From Sphingomonadaceae bacterium (GTDB lineage: Bacteria; Pseudomonadota; Alphaproteobacteria; Sphingomonadales; Sphingomonadaceae): a stretch of DNA of 18,312 bases. Below are positions 1 to 8,100 of the stretch, in pieces. The stretch lies in contig JACVCM010000063.1 of NCBI GenBank assembly GCA_016742125.1, forward strand, positions 1-18,312, written 5' to 3'. The translations under genes and the position numbers were made by a program. Each line of letters starts with the position of its first letter. Within the stretch, counting starts at the first letter, position 1. The notes below the pieces were generated by a model. The model saw only the letters and a list, made by a program, of their open reading frames with translations, did no database searches and was not told where the DNA came from.

Positions 1-1440
1 ACCCAGACCGCCGCTGTGCTCGCGCTCTGCACCGCGCTCGCGCCCGCCGCACTGGCGCAGGGCTATGCGACATCGTCCGATGCCGGGCTGCTCGCGGGGC
101 AGCTCGACGTTCCGCTGAACAAGAGCCAGGTGGTGACCGTCGACCGGCCCTTCGCGCGGGCGATGGTGGGTAATGAGGAGGTCGCCGACATCGTGCCGGT
201 CACCAACCGCTCGCTCTATGTGCTCGGCAAGAAAATGGGGACGACCAGCCTTACCATTTACGACCGTAACAATATCGTCATTTCGGTGGTCGATGTCGCG
301 GTCGGTCCGGATATCGTCTCGCTGCGGCGGCAAATGGCCGAGCTGATCCCCGGCGAGCCGATCGGCGCGCGTATTTCAAACGATGCCGTGGTGCTGACCG
401 GTGTGGTGTCGAACGGCCCCGCCGTCGACCGCGCCATGCAACTCGCCCAGTCCTATGCCGGTGACAAGGTCATCAACATGATGTCGGTCGGTGCCAGCCA
501 GCAGGTGATGCTGGAGGTGCGCTTTTCCGAAATCAACCGCCAGACCGGCAAACAGATCGGTTTCAGCGGCTTTACCGGCAGCGATGGTGGAACATTCGGT
601 TCGGCCACTGGCAACGGCGCGGGGCTAGTTCCGGATCCGGATACCGGCGAGGGCATATTGCGGCTCGATGCGATCACTGGCAGCTTCGGGGTTTTCCGCA
701 AGACCTTCAGCGCATTGGGCCTCAACATCAACGCCACGCTCGACGCGTTGGAACGCAAGGGGCTGGTCAAGACACTTGCTGAGCCGACTTTGGTCGCCTT
801 GTCGGGTGAGACAGCTTCATTCCTGGCGGGTGGCGAATTTCCGGTTCCTGTGCAGCAGGGCAATAGCGGAAGCGGCGGCGGCGGCAACAATGGTGGCATC
901 ACCGTCGAATTCAAGCCTTTCGGTGTCAGCCTCGCTTTCACCCCCACCGTCCTGGCCGATGGTGTGATCAACCTGCAAGTGGAACCCGAGGTCAGCTCGA
1001 TCGACCCCAGCGCGTCGATTACCATCAACGGCCTCACCATTCCCGGCCTGCAAACACGGCGCGCAAACACGGTGCTCGAACTGCGCGACGGCGAATCCTT
1101 TGCTTTGGCCGGCCTGATCCGCCGCGATTTTGCCACCACCGTGCGGCAGGTGCCCTTGCTGGGATCGATCCCGATCATCGGCTCGCTGTTTCGCTCTTCT
1201 GGCTTTACCAAGGGCGAGACCGAGCTGGTCATCGTCGTGACCCCGCGCATCGTGCAGCCAGTCAAGGCGGGCCAGATACAGCTGCCCACCGACCGCGTAC
1301 AGAACCCGAGCGAGGGCGAGTTGTTCCTGATGGGACGGACCGACAAGGCAGTGGGCATGAACCCGCTCGATCCCAATGCACCTCCGCCAGAGGGCAAGGC
1401 ATCCACCACTGACAAAAAGGGCGGCGATTATGACTATTAA
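1..1440 (+). CDS. cpaC: Tad pilus outer-membrane secretin CpaC/RcpA (5' partial)
   Basis: Secretin that forms the outer-membrane pore of the Tad (type IVc) pilus. The frame is open from base 1. A GTG at 16 could start translation, but it would leave a hydrophobic signal peptide without a basic n-region, so the true start is probably upstream of the window. After the ALAQ-type cleavage site (about 45-60) comes a pilus-secretin N-terminal domain (about 115-300, ending with the LTIYDRNN stretch), a BON-like segment (about 310-480), and the secretin core (about 700-1260). The core contains VPLLGSIPIIGSLFRS and the ELVIVVTPRIV C-terminal beta motif. A Gly/Ser/Asn-rich loop near 860-900 sits where secretins carry variable gate-region loops. 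The C-terminal tail after about 1290 is polar. The last 11 bases overlap the next gene. Family assignment is firm; only the N-terminus is missing. Confidence 0.95.
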   Translation, partial: TQTAAVLALCTALAPAALAQGYATSSDAGLLAGQLDVPLNKSQVVTVDRPFARAMVGNEEVADIVPVTNRSLYVLGKKMGTTSLTIYDRNNIVISVVDVAVGPDIVSLRRQMAELIPGEPIGARISNDAVVLTGVVSNGPAVDRAMQLAQSYAGDKVINMMSVGASQQVMLEVRFSEINRQTGKQIGFSGFTGSDGGTFGSATGNGAGLVPDPDTGEGILRLDAITGSFGVFRKTFSALGLNINATLDALERKGLVKTLAEPTLVALSGETASFLAGGEFPVPVQQGNSGSGGGGNNGGITVEFKPFGVSLAFTPTVLADGVINLQVEPEVSSIDPSASITINGLTIPGLQTRRANTVLELRDGESFALAGLIRRDFATTVRQVPLLGSIPIIGSLFRSSGFTKGETELVIVVTPRIVQPVKAGQIQLPTDRVQNPSEGELFLMGRTDKAVGMNPLDPNAPPPEGKASTTDKKGGDYDY

Positions 1441-1696
1441 GCGCATCATGGCGGTTGCCGCCACCGCACTGGCGGTTTCGGCCTGCACGCCCAACGACAT
1501 CGGCCTGGGCGATGCCGCCAAGGCCAATTATGCCGCCCACATCGTCGATCCCGATCCGACCTATGAAGGTCCGCAGGTTGCAAGCGGGACACAAACGGCG
1601 GCGGCGCAGGAACGCTATCGCAAGGGCGCGGTCAAGAAACCGGTCGGTGTGAAAACGACCACCGGCGGATCGGGCAGCGGTTCGGGTAACAACTAA
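1430..1696 (+). CDS. Small Tad-locus lipoprotein, possibly a reduced CpaD
   Basis: An 88-residue predicted lipoprotein. The ATG at 1430 overlaps the end of cpaC and has AAAGG at 1416-1420 as ribosome binding site. The N-terminus is a short basic-hydrophobic signal peptide ending in the lipobox LAVSAC, so Cys19 would be lipidated and the mature protein held in the outer or inner membrane. The mature part contains NYAAHIVDPDP, then AAAQERYRKGAV, and a Ser/Gly-rich tail. These two motifs resemble the C-terminal end of CpaD, the pilus lipoprotein that usually follows cpaC, but the roughly 200-residue body of CpaD is absent. Position directly after the secretin supports a pilotin-like or secretin-associated role. 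The CpaD relation is my inference from motif and position, not proven. Confidence 0.8.
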   Translation: MTIKRIMAVAATALAVSACTPNDIGLGDAAKANYAAHIVDPDPTYEGPQVASGTQTAAAQERYRKGAVKKPVGVKTTTGGSGSGSGNN

Positions 1697-1722
1697 GACA
1701 GGTATCGGAGGTTTGTTCTACC

Positions 1723-3417
1723 ATGAGGTCATCGGCTAAGCATCTGTGGAGCGACCAGAGCGGGGCAATCGCCGCCGTCTACGCGCTCGCATTGCCTGCC
1801 CTGATTGTATGTGGAGGGATAGCATTCGATTACGCCCGGCTCGCCGCGATGGACACCGAGTTGCAGAATGCGGCGGATCAAGCGGCACTTGCAGCGGCAA
1901 CGCAATTGGACCAGGGAGCGACTGCTTGTGCGCGGGCGTCGGCGGCAGGGTTTTCCCTTGTTTCCAACACCCCCCTTTTCACCAATGAACCCAGTCCCGG
2001 GGCGGAAACCGTGACGGGTGACAAAGATTGTCGATTTGCTGCAGGGGAGAAGATCCGTTTCTGGCAGGATAAGGAAAAGACTACCGCCGCAACAAGTGAA
2101 GCGAACGCCCGCTTTGTCGAAGTCACCGTGGATGCGCGGACGGCGGAATATGCACTGACGCCGATTGTCGGTTTGCTCAATTCCGGATCGATCGCCGCCA
2201 CTGCGATGGCGGGTCTTGGTTCGGCAATCTGCAAGGTGCCGCCGGTGATGATCTGCAACCCGGACGAGCCGGTCGGTAATACCAATGTCGACTATGCGTT
2301 CGACGCAAATGCACTTCGGGGTTACGGGCTGAAGCTGATCAGTGTCGGTAACGGACCAAGCGCCTGGGCACCCGGTAATTTCGGCTATCTCGATACAGGC
2401 TCGCCTACCTCCAATCCCAATGTTGAATTGCGGCAAGCGCTCGGCTGGACGACTGCACCGGGCAACTGTTCGCCAATTGGGGGCGTGAAGACCCGCACGG
2501 GTGCCGGTACACCTGTAACCCAGGCTTTGAACACGCGGTTCGACATCTATGAAAAGGCCAATACCGGAAACGGCAATGCGGCGTCTTGCCCGACCGGCGG
2601 CGCTTGCCCGCCATCGATCAATACGGTGAAAGACGTTTTCCAGCGCGGGACGCCCAACGCTGCCAACAAGTGTGGGATAGCCAATAACGAGTGGGAACTG
2701 CCATCGGATGCCGAAGCCTACAGGCCGACGAACACGACCGATTTGACGCAAGCACAAGCCGACGCGATCCGCATCATGGGCCATCCGCGCGACAAATGTC
2801 ATGCTGTGTCAAACAACGGCGTGTGCACATATGGCGGCGGCACTGCGACCAAGATCGGCAACGGCCAATGGGATCGCAATGCCTATTTCCGGGTCAACTA
2901 TGGTTGGACCAGCACTCAGTGGCCAACTTTTGTCAATCAAGGGGTCGTTTCGGCGCGAATTACGACGTCTACACCTACCCGTTATGAGGTTTATAACTGG
3001 GAAATCGCCAACCGCGGGACCTCGATCGGTGGTCGGACCATTTTGGGCAGCCGGACATGGGGCAGCGGCGGTAACCCGCCGACCGATTTCGATCAGCCAG
3101 TCTGTTCTGCCCTCCAAACGCCGAGCACCAGCGGCATAGTGCCTGGAGGAACCAATGTAGACCGGCGACGAATTTCCGCCGCAGTGATAAATTGCGATGC
3201 CCGGGACGTGAATGGGGGCGGGCCGACGGCCTATACTGTGCTTAAATGGATCGAATTGTTCATCGTCGAGCCCTCGCTCAATCGCGGTTCAGGCGGAAAT
3301 CAGCGAACCGACCCCAATGACGTCTATGTCGAGATTATCGGAGAGACACAGTTGGTTGGCGCCGGAGCCACCGCTGGGCAGGTTGTTCGGCGCGATGTGC
3401 CGTATCTGATTGAATAG
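1723..3417 (+). CDS. tadG: TadG-like Tad pilus assembly protein
   Basis: A 564-residue membrane-anchored protein with the TadE/G-like N-terminal signature: basic start, SGAIAAVYALALPALI, then one transmembrane helix (about residues 15-36) and the AADQAALAAATQLD amphipathic segment typical of TadG. The large remainder is extracytoplasmic, Cys-containing (for example ICKVPPVMICNP near residues 168-179) and rich in Asn/Gly/Thr. I do not see the DxSxS metal site of the vWA domain found in many TadG proteins. The residue five positions after Gly14 is Val, not the Glu that prepilin peptidases need, so processing by CpaA is unlikely. The start is supported by CGGAGG at 1706-1711. It is followed 2 bases later by tadE. 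Likely a pilus-associated or tip/anchor component; the exact role is unknown. Confidence 0.85.
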   Translation: MRSSAKHLWSDQSGAIAAVYALALPALIVCGGIAFDYARLAAMDTELQNAADQAALAAATQLDQGATACARASAAGFSLVSNTPLFTNEPSPGAETVTGDKDCRFAAGEKIRFWQDKEKTTAATSEANARFVEVTVDARTAEYALTPIVGLLNSGSIAATAMAGLGSAICKVPPVMICNPDEPVGNTNVDYAFDANALRGYGLKLISVGNGPSAWAPGNFGYLDTGSPTSNPNVELRQALGWTTAPGNCSPIGGVKTRTGAGTPVTQALNTRFDIYEKANTGNGNAASCPTGGACPPSINTVKDVFQRGTPNAANKCGIANNEWELPSDAEAYRPTNTTDLTQAQADAIRIMGHPRDKCHAVSNNGVCTYGGGTATKIGNGQWDRNAYFRVNYGWTSTQWPTFVNQGVVSARITTSTPTRYEVYNWEIANRGTSIGGRTILGSRTWGSGGNPPTDFDQPVCSALQTPSTSGIVPGGTNVDRRRISAAVINCDARDVNGGGPTAYTVLKWIELFIVEPSLNRGSGGNQRTDPNDVYVEIIGETQLVGAGATAGQVVRRDVPYLIE

Positions 3418-3419
3418 CG

Positions 3420-3929
3420 ATGCGTAATTCGACTCGCATTCTTTCCAACCAAAATGGTGCAGCCGGAGCCGAAATGGCGCTGATGCTGCCGTTGCTTATC
3501 ACGCTGATGTTCGGAACGTTCGAACTGGGAAATTATTTCTGGAGCGAGCATAAGGTCGTCAAAAGCGTACGCGACGCCGCACGGTTCGCCTCGCGCCAGT
3601 CGGAATTCTACACGCCGACGAACTGCACGGCTGGCACCGTCTCGTCGACCGTTGCCACGAACATCGATAACATCGCCCGTTATGGAAAGCTGAGCGTTAC
3701 GGTTGCAGACAAGCCGAAAATTTTTGGCTGGACGACGCCTGTAACTGTCAGCCTGTCATGTCCTGCAATCGGATCCTATGTTGGAATCTACAAAGGAAAG
3801 GCGAATGTCCCAGTTGTGACCGTAACTGCAACCGGCGTGCCCTATCCGTCTTTGTTCAAAGTGCTCGGTTTCACATCAACGGGCTTGACGTTGAATGCGT
3901 CATCGCAAAGCGCGGTGACAGGAATATGA
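3420..3929 (+). CDS. tadE: TadE-like pseudopilin
   Basis: A 169-residue TadE-family minor pilin-like protein. The N-terminus has NGAAGAEMALMLPLLITLMF: Gly13 followed by Glu18 at the +5 position and a hydrophobic helix (about 19-40). This fits the G/xxxxE prepilin-peptidase site known for TadE/TadF pseudopilins, so cleavage by the CpaA encoded at the end of the operon is expected. After the helix comes RDAARFASR, a motif common in TadE proteins, then a beta-rich periplasmic part of about 100 residues with two Cys. It starts 2 bases after tadG, and its stop overlaps the start of the next gene as ATGA at 3926-3929, which suggests translational coupling. The family call is firm; function is known only as required for Tad pilus assembly in other bacteria. 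Confidence 0.9.
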   Translation: MRNSTRILSNQNGAAGAEMALMLPLLITLMFGTFELGNYFWSEHKVVKSVRDAARFASRQSEFYTPTNCTAGTVSSTVATNIDNIARYGKLSVTVADKPKIFGWTTPVTVSLSCPAIGSYVGIYKGKANVPVVTVTATGVPYPSLFKVLGFTSTGLTLNASSQSAVTGI

Positions 3930-4540
3930 GACTTTTTCGGGCCCTGTTCCACGATCAAGGCGGCGGGCCTGCTGCGGAATTCGCGCTTGTCCTGCCCCTC
4001 GCAATTCTGTTCTTCTTTGGCATTATCGACGTCGGGCGTTTCATGTGGGAGTATAATCAGGCCGAGAAGGCAACCCAAATGGGTGCGCGCTTTGCTGCGG
4101 TCACTGACTTTGTACCTGCAGACATGGGAACATACTCATTTGTCGGTGTAGGCGGATTGACGCAGGGCGACCCGGTGCCAGCAAGTGCATATGGGACAAT
4201 GACGTGCTCAAAGCCCGGTTCGGCCGCGGTTGCCTGTACCTGCAGTGGCACCTGTGGTTGGGGGACCACAGCTGCCGCCGCTCCATTTCAGGCAGTGGTG
4301 ACCCGCATGAGCCTCTTCCTCCCAAGAATCGGCACGAGCAACGTACTGATTTCCTACGGGCCATCGGGTCTGGGATATGCCGGTGATCCCAACGGCCCGG
4401 ATATCGCACCGATTATCACGGTGCAGCTTACAGGGCTTCAATTCAGACCATTGATGCTCTTTAACGCGGTCGCAATCAACATGCCGGACTTCAGCTACTC
4501 CCTCACCATGGAAGACGGCTCCGGCACGGTATCGAACTAG
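3926..4540 (+). CDS. Second TadE/TadF-like pseudopilin
   Basis: A 204-residue paralogue of the preceding gene. The ATG at 3926 lies in an ATGA overlap with it; an upstream in-frame extension would run over tadE and is not needed. QGGGPAAEFALVLPLAIL gives Gly13 and Glu18 at +5 followed by a hydrophobic helix (about 19-35), the expected prepilin-peptidase substrate layout, then GARFAAV. The mature domain has a compact Cys cluster at residues 94, 104, 106 and 110 (pattern C-x9-C-x-C-x3-C), suggesting disulfides outside the cytoplasm. It could be the TadF counterpart, since tadE, tadF and tadG often occur together, but sequence alone does not let me separate TadE from TadF. It ends 5 bases before cpaE. 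Confidence 0.88.
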   Translation: MRLFRALFHDQGGGPAAEFALVLPLAILFFFGIIDVGRFMWEYNQAEKATQMGARFAAVTDFVPADMGTYSFVGVGGLTQGDPVPASAYGTMTCSKPGSAAVACTCSGTCGWGTTAAAAPFQAVVTRMSLFLPRIGTSNVLISYGPSGLGYAGDPNGPDIAPIITVQLTGLQFRPLMLFNAVAINMPDFSYSLTMEDGSGTVSN

Positions 4541-4545
4541 GCAGA

Positions 4546-5739
4546 ATGAACATGGGCTTTTCCGAACAACTACACGCTTTACCGGAGGACTGGATTTTGG
4601 ATCTCGATCGGCAATCTGTACTTTTGGTATTGTCGGAGGCCGAGATGGTTGCGGCGCAGCTCGACGCGGTCGATGCAGGCGCCATGCCGATATTGCTCAA
4701 CACGCTACCGGTCGATGCCGAGATTCCGGTTTCGGCGCTGGCCAATGCGAGCATATTGGTGCTGGAAGTTTCGCCCGGCTATCCGGCTTCGCTCGAGCGG
4801 TTGTCTGCGGTGCGCGATCTTTATCCAAGGCTGCCGGTGATTGCCGCGGTGCGCGATGCAAACCTTCCGCTCGTCCGCACGTTGCTGAAACAGGGGGTGC
4901 GCGACGTGGTAGGCCTGCCTTTGCCGCATGCCGAGCTCGTCGAAATGCTGAAGGAAATTTCCGCCGAGCTTCAGGCAGAGCTGTCTTCAGAAGTTCAGCA
5001 GGGCCAGCTTGTTACCATCATGAAAAGCATTGGCGGAGTCGGTGCGACGACCGTAGCCACCCATCTGGCGAGCGAACTGGCCGCGCGCAATACAGGGCGT
5101 GGTGTATGTGTATTCGACCTCGATCTGCAGTTTGGCGATGCGGCGTCCTATCTCGGCCTTTCCAACCAGCTGTCGATTGCCGACCTGCTGGAGGCCGGAT
5201 CGCGCATCGATGGAGAGCTGCTCCGGTCGGTGGTGACGACGACGCCTCAAGGACTGAATGTCATCGCCGCGCCCGCAGACATGATGCCGATTGAGGCGGT
5301 CAATGCCGACCAGATATTGCGAATTATCGATCTGGCGCGTCAGGAATTCGACTTTGTCGTCATCGACCTGCCGACCAACTGGACCAACTGGGCCCTGTCG
5401 CTGGTTGCGCGTTCGACGGCGATTTTCCTGATTGTCGAACTGTCGGTGGCAAGCCTGCGGCAGGCGAAGCGGCAACTTCAGCTGCTCGACAATCAGGGGA
5501 TCAGGGGCGATCACGTCAACATCGTCGCCAATCGCGTGGAAAAGCGGTTGTTCCGCACGATCGATCTGGAGTCAGCGGCACAGGCGCTGGGCCATCCGGT
5601 CGAACTTAGCATACACAATGACTATCCGCTGGTGCGTGCCGCGCATGACCAGGGCGTGTTGATCCAGCAGATCCGCGCGAAGAGCAAGATTGTCGGCGAC
5701 ATCGCCAATTTTCTGCCGCGCCTCGGTGTGGAGGCCTAA
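4546..5739 (+). CDS. cpaE: CpaE/TadZ pilus localisation protein, MinD/ParA-like
   Basis: A 397-residue cytoplasmic protein of the CpaE/TadZ family, which directs Tad pilus machinery to its place in the cell. Residues about 22-140 look like a degenerate receiver-type domain (VLLVLS, LVLEVSP, VIAAVRD, VRDVVGLPL) without a convincing phosphoacceptor Asp. The ParA/MinD-like domain starts at about 155. Its Walker A loop is SIGGVGATT (161-169), where the GK-T/S lysine is replaced by Ala and the leading KGG lysine is displaced. DLDLQFGD (191-198) is the Walker A-prime motif and VVIDLP (about residues 270-275) the Walker B strand. Altered P-loops are common in this family, so ATP binding may be weak. 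ATG at 4552 is an alternative start two codons later. The stop is 3 bases from cpaF. Confidence 0.93.
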   Translation: MNMGFSEQLHALPEDWILDLDRQSVLLVLSEAEMVAAQLDAVDAGAMPILLNTLPVDAEIPVSALANASILVLEVSPGYPASLERLSAVRDLYPRLPVIAAVRDANLPLVRTLLKQGVRDVVGLPLPHAELVEMLKEISAELQAELSSEVQQGQLVTIMKSIGGVGATTVATHLASELAARNTGRGVCVFDLDLQFGDAASYLGLSNQLSIADLLEAGSRIDGELLRSVVTTTPQGLNVIAAPADMMPIEAVNADQILRIIDLARQEFDFVVIDLPTNWTNWALSLVARSTAIFLIVELSVASLRQAKRQLQLLDNQGIRGDHVNIVANRVEKRLFRTIDLESAAQALGHPVELSIHNDYPLVRAAHDQGVLIQQIRAKSKIVGDIANFLPRLGVEA

Positions 5740-5742
5740 GCC

Positions 5743-7098
5743 ATGTGGCAGATCAGAAAGACCGACGATACCGCCAAGCAGGCAACGACTGGATCGCTGG
5801 TTGCCAACGATCTGCGCACCGAAACCCTGGACTATATCAACCTGAAGGTGGAACTGCACCGGCGTTTGCTGGACCTGATCAACCTGTCAGCACTGGAAAA
5901 AATGACCCGGCCTCAGATCGAGACGGAGATCGGCGAGCTGGTTCACGAACAACTGGCCTTGCAAAAGCATGCGCTAAACCAGGAAGAGCGCAAACGGCTG
6001 GTGTCCGACATATTGGACGAACTGCTCGGCCTTGGGCCGCTCGAACCGCTGTTACAGGATCACTCGATCACCGACATATTGGTCAACGGTCATGATGTCG
6101 TGTTTGTCGAACGTAATGGCATATTGGAGCGCGTCGACACCCGCTTCAAAGACGAACGGCATCTTTTGCGGATCATCCAGAAGATTGTGAGCGCTGTCGG
6201 GCGCCGTGTGGACGAATCCTCTCCTTTCGTCGATGCGCGTTTGCCTGACGGGTCGCGGGTCAACGCGATTGTCCCGCCGTTGGCAGTGGACGGATCGCTG
6301 CTGTCCATTCGTAAATTTGCCAAAACTCCTATCAGCATGGCCAAGCTTGGCGAGTTGGGCAGCGTGCCGCCGGTGATTGCCGATGTTCTGAAAGGTATCG
6401 TTCAGGCGCGGCGCAATGTCCTGATTTCGGGAGGTACCGGTTCGGGTAAAACGACGCTGCTCAACGCCATGTCGTCTTTCATCGATGAGCGTGAGCGTAT
6501 CGTTACCATCGAAGACTCCGCCGAACTCCAGCTGCAGCAAATCCACGTTGCGCGCCTGGAAACGCGTCCGCCTAATATCGAGGGCAAGGGGGAAATCACG
6601 CAGCGCGACCTCGTCAAGAACGCATTGCGCATGCGGCCCGACCGCATCATTGTCGGCGAGGTCCGCGCCGGCGAAGCGTTCGACATGTTGCAGGCAATGA
6701 ACACCGGCCATGACGGGTCGATGACGACGGTTCACGCCAATACCGCGCGCGACGCGCTGTCGCGTCTGGAACAGATGATCGGGATGAGCGGCATTGAAAT
6801 CTCGCCGCGCTCCGCCCGCGCGCAGATTGCCTCTGCATTACACGTCGTTGTCCAGATCGGACGCCTGTCGGATGGCCGCCGCCGCCTGCTAAGCCTGTCG
6901 GAAATTGTCGGCATGGAAGGTGAAGTCGTCACCATGCAGGAGATTTTCCGCTTCAAGATGCAGGGCCGTGACGAGAATAACGAGGTTATAGGACATTTCG
7001 AGGCAACGGGTATTCGCCCGAAGATGATGGAAGATCTGGCTGCGCACGGCATCAACCTATCGCCCGACCTTTTCCGTCCAGACAGGGTGATCGCCTGA
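5743..7098 (+). CDS. cpaF: CpaF/TadA secretion ATPase of the Tad pilus
   Basis: A 451-residue type II/IV secretion ATPase, the hexameric motor that drives pilin polymerisation at the inner membrane. The N-terminal domain (1-90) includes a helical region, followed by the GLGPLEPLL-ITDILVNG segment typical of CpaF (about 96-116). The RecA-like core has Walker A GGTGSGKT (230-237), the Asp box TIEDSAEL (255-262), Walker B RIIVGEVRAGE (301-311) and the His box TGHDGSMTTVHAN (321-333). All key residues are present, so it should be active. The start ATG at 5743 has GGAGG at 5730-5734. Its TGA stop shares one base with the tadB ATG (TGATG at 7096-7100), suggesting coupled translation of motor and platform. 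Length is normal for the family. Confidence 0.97.
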   Translation: MWQIRKTDDTAKQATTGSLVANDLRTETLDYINLKVELHRRLLDLINLSALEKMTRPQIETEIGELVHEQLALQKHALNQEERKRLVSDILDELLGLGPLEPLLQDHSITDILVNGHDVVFVERNGILERVDTRFKDERHLLRIIQKIVSAVGRRVDESSPFVDARLPDGSRVNAIVPPLAVDGSLLSIRKFAKTPISMAKLGELGSVPPVIADVLKGIVQARRNVLISGGTGSGKTTLLNAMSSFIDERERIVTIEDSAELQLQQIHVARLETRPPNIEGKGEITQRDLVKNALRMRPDRIIVGEVRAGEAFDMLQAMNTGHDGSMTTVHANTARDALSRLEQMIGMSGIEISPRSARAQIASALHVVVQIGRLSDGRRRLLSLSEIVGMEGEVVTMQEIFRFKMQGRDENNEVIGHFEATGIRPKMMEDLAAHGINLSPDLFRPDRVIA

Positions 7099-8099
7099 TG
7101 AATCCGACGATCACCCGCCTTGTCGTCCTGATTCTGGTTTTCGTATCGGTGTTCATTCTTGCCGAGCTGGCGATTTCAGCGTGGCGTCGGCGTTCGACGG
7201 GTACGCGCGCGGTCAACAAACGCCTCAAGATGATCGAGGGCGGGATGGATCGCGAAGTCGTGACATCGAAACTCCGCAAGTCCCAGCCGTTGGAGTTCGC
7301 AAGCGGCAACGGATTGTTGAGCCGGTTGGTGCAAAGCATCCAGCAATCGGTCATCGCCAGCGGCGTTGCCATGCCGGCCCACCAGATCATGCTTGCCATG
7401 GCGCTCGGATCCGCATTGGTTGCCGTTCTGGTTATAATTGGCGGAGCATTTGCCGGGTTTGCGGTCAATTTCGGGATGGTGCAAATGGCAATTGCAGTGG
7501 GGCTGTCAATCGGTCTCGGTATACCATTGATCATCCTGTCGCGCATGGCTTCGAAACGGCGGCAGAAAATGCAGGAACAGTTTCCCGTCGCGCTCGACAT
7601 CTTCATTCGCGGCCTGAGGTCAGGGCACCCTGTTTCCTCTGCACTCAATTTGCTGACCCAGGAAATGGAGGATCCGCTGGGTTCCGAATTTGGGTTGGTG
7701 CTCGATGAAATTGCCTATGGGGCGGACGTGCGCGACGCATTGCAGTCGATGGCGGATCGCTGGGGGCTGGAGGATATCCAGATGTTCGTCGTCTCGCTGT
7801 CGGTTCAGAACGAGACGGGGGGCAATCTTGCAGAAATTCTGGCCAACCTGGCCTCTGTCATCCGCGACCGCGCGAGCATGTATATGAAGGTTCGCGCCTT
7901 GAGTTCGGAAGGTCGCATGACCGCGCTCGTCCTTACCGCGCTGCCGATCCTGACTTTTGTCGGACTTTTCCTGCTCAATCCGGCATTCTATCTAGATGTC
8001 GCGCAAGACCCGATTTTCGTACCGGGTTTCCTGGGATTGGTGGTGCTCTATTTCATCGGATTTTTTACCATCCGCCGCATGATAGATTTGAAGGTCTAG
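7098..8099 (+). CDS. tadB: TadB inner-membrane platform protein (T2SSF domain)
   Basis: A 333-residue polytopic inner-membrane protein, partner of TadC in the platform that contacts the CpaF motor. An N-terminal helix (about 8-27) is followed by a basic cytoplasmic stretch, a helix pair (about 95-150), the T2SSF/GspF-like domain (about 160-290; LDIFIRGLRSGHPVSSAL at 166-183 and the QNETGGNLAEIL motif at 237-248), and C-terminal helices (about 275-297 and 308-325). The NETGGNL motif and overall layout are typical of TadB. Translation starts in a TGATG overlap with cpaF, and only one base separates its stop from tadC. Confidence 0.95.
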   Translation: MNPTITRLVVLILVFVSVFILAELAISAWRRRSTGTRAVNKRLKMIEGGMDREVVTSKLRKSQPLEFASGNGLLSRLVQSIQQSVIASGVAMPAHQIMLAMALGSALVAVLVIIGGAFAGFAVNFGMVQMAIAVGLSIGLGIPLIILSRMASKRRQKMQEQFPVALDIFIRGLRSGHPVSSALNLLTQEMEDPLGSEFGLVLDEIAYGADVRDALQSMADRWGLEDIQMFVVSLSVQNETGGNLAEILANLASVIRDRASMYMKVRALSSEGRMTALVLTALPILTFVGLFLLNPAFYLDVAQDPIFVPGFLGLVVLYFIGFFTIRRMIDLKV

Positions 8100-8100
8100 G

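Noticed and set aside
453..1415. Minus-strand frame of 320 codons opposite the secretin gene
   Set aside because: Pro/Ser/Arg-rich low-complexity product, antisense to a clear secretin.
1729..2802. Minus-strand frame of 357 codons opposite tadG
   Set aside because: Arg/Cys-rich translation without motifs; the plus strand has a start with a good ribosome binding site and a TadG N-terminus.
1723..3417. vWA domain in the TadG-like protein
   Set aside because: No DxSxS metal-binding motif was found on reading the translation.
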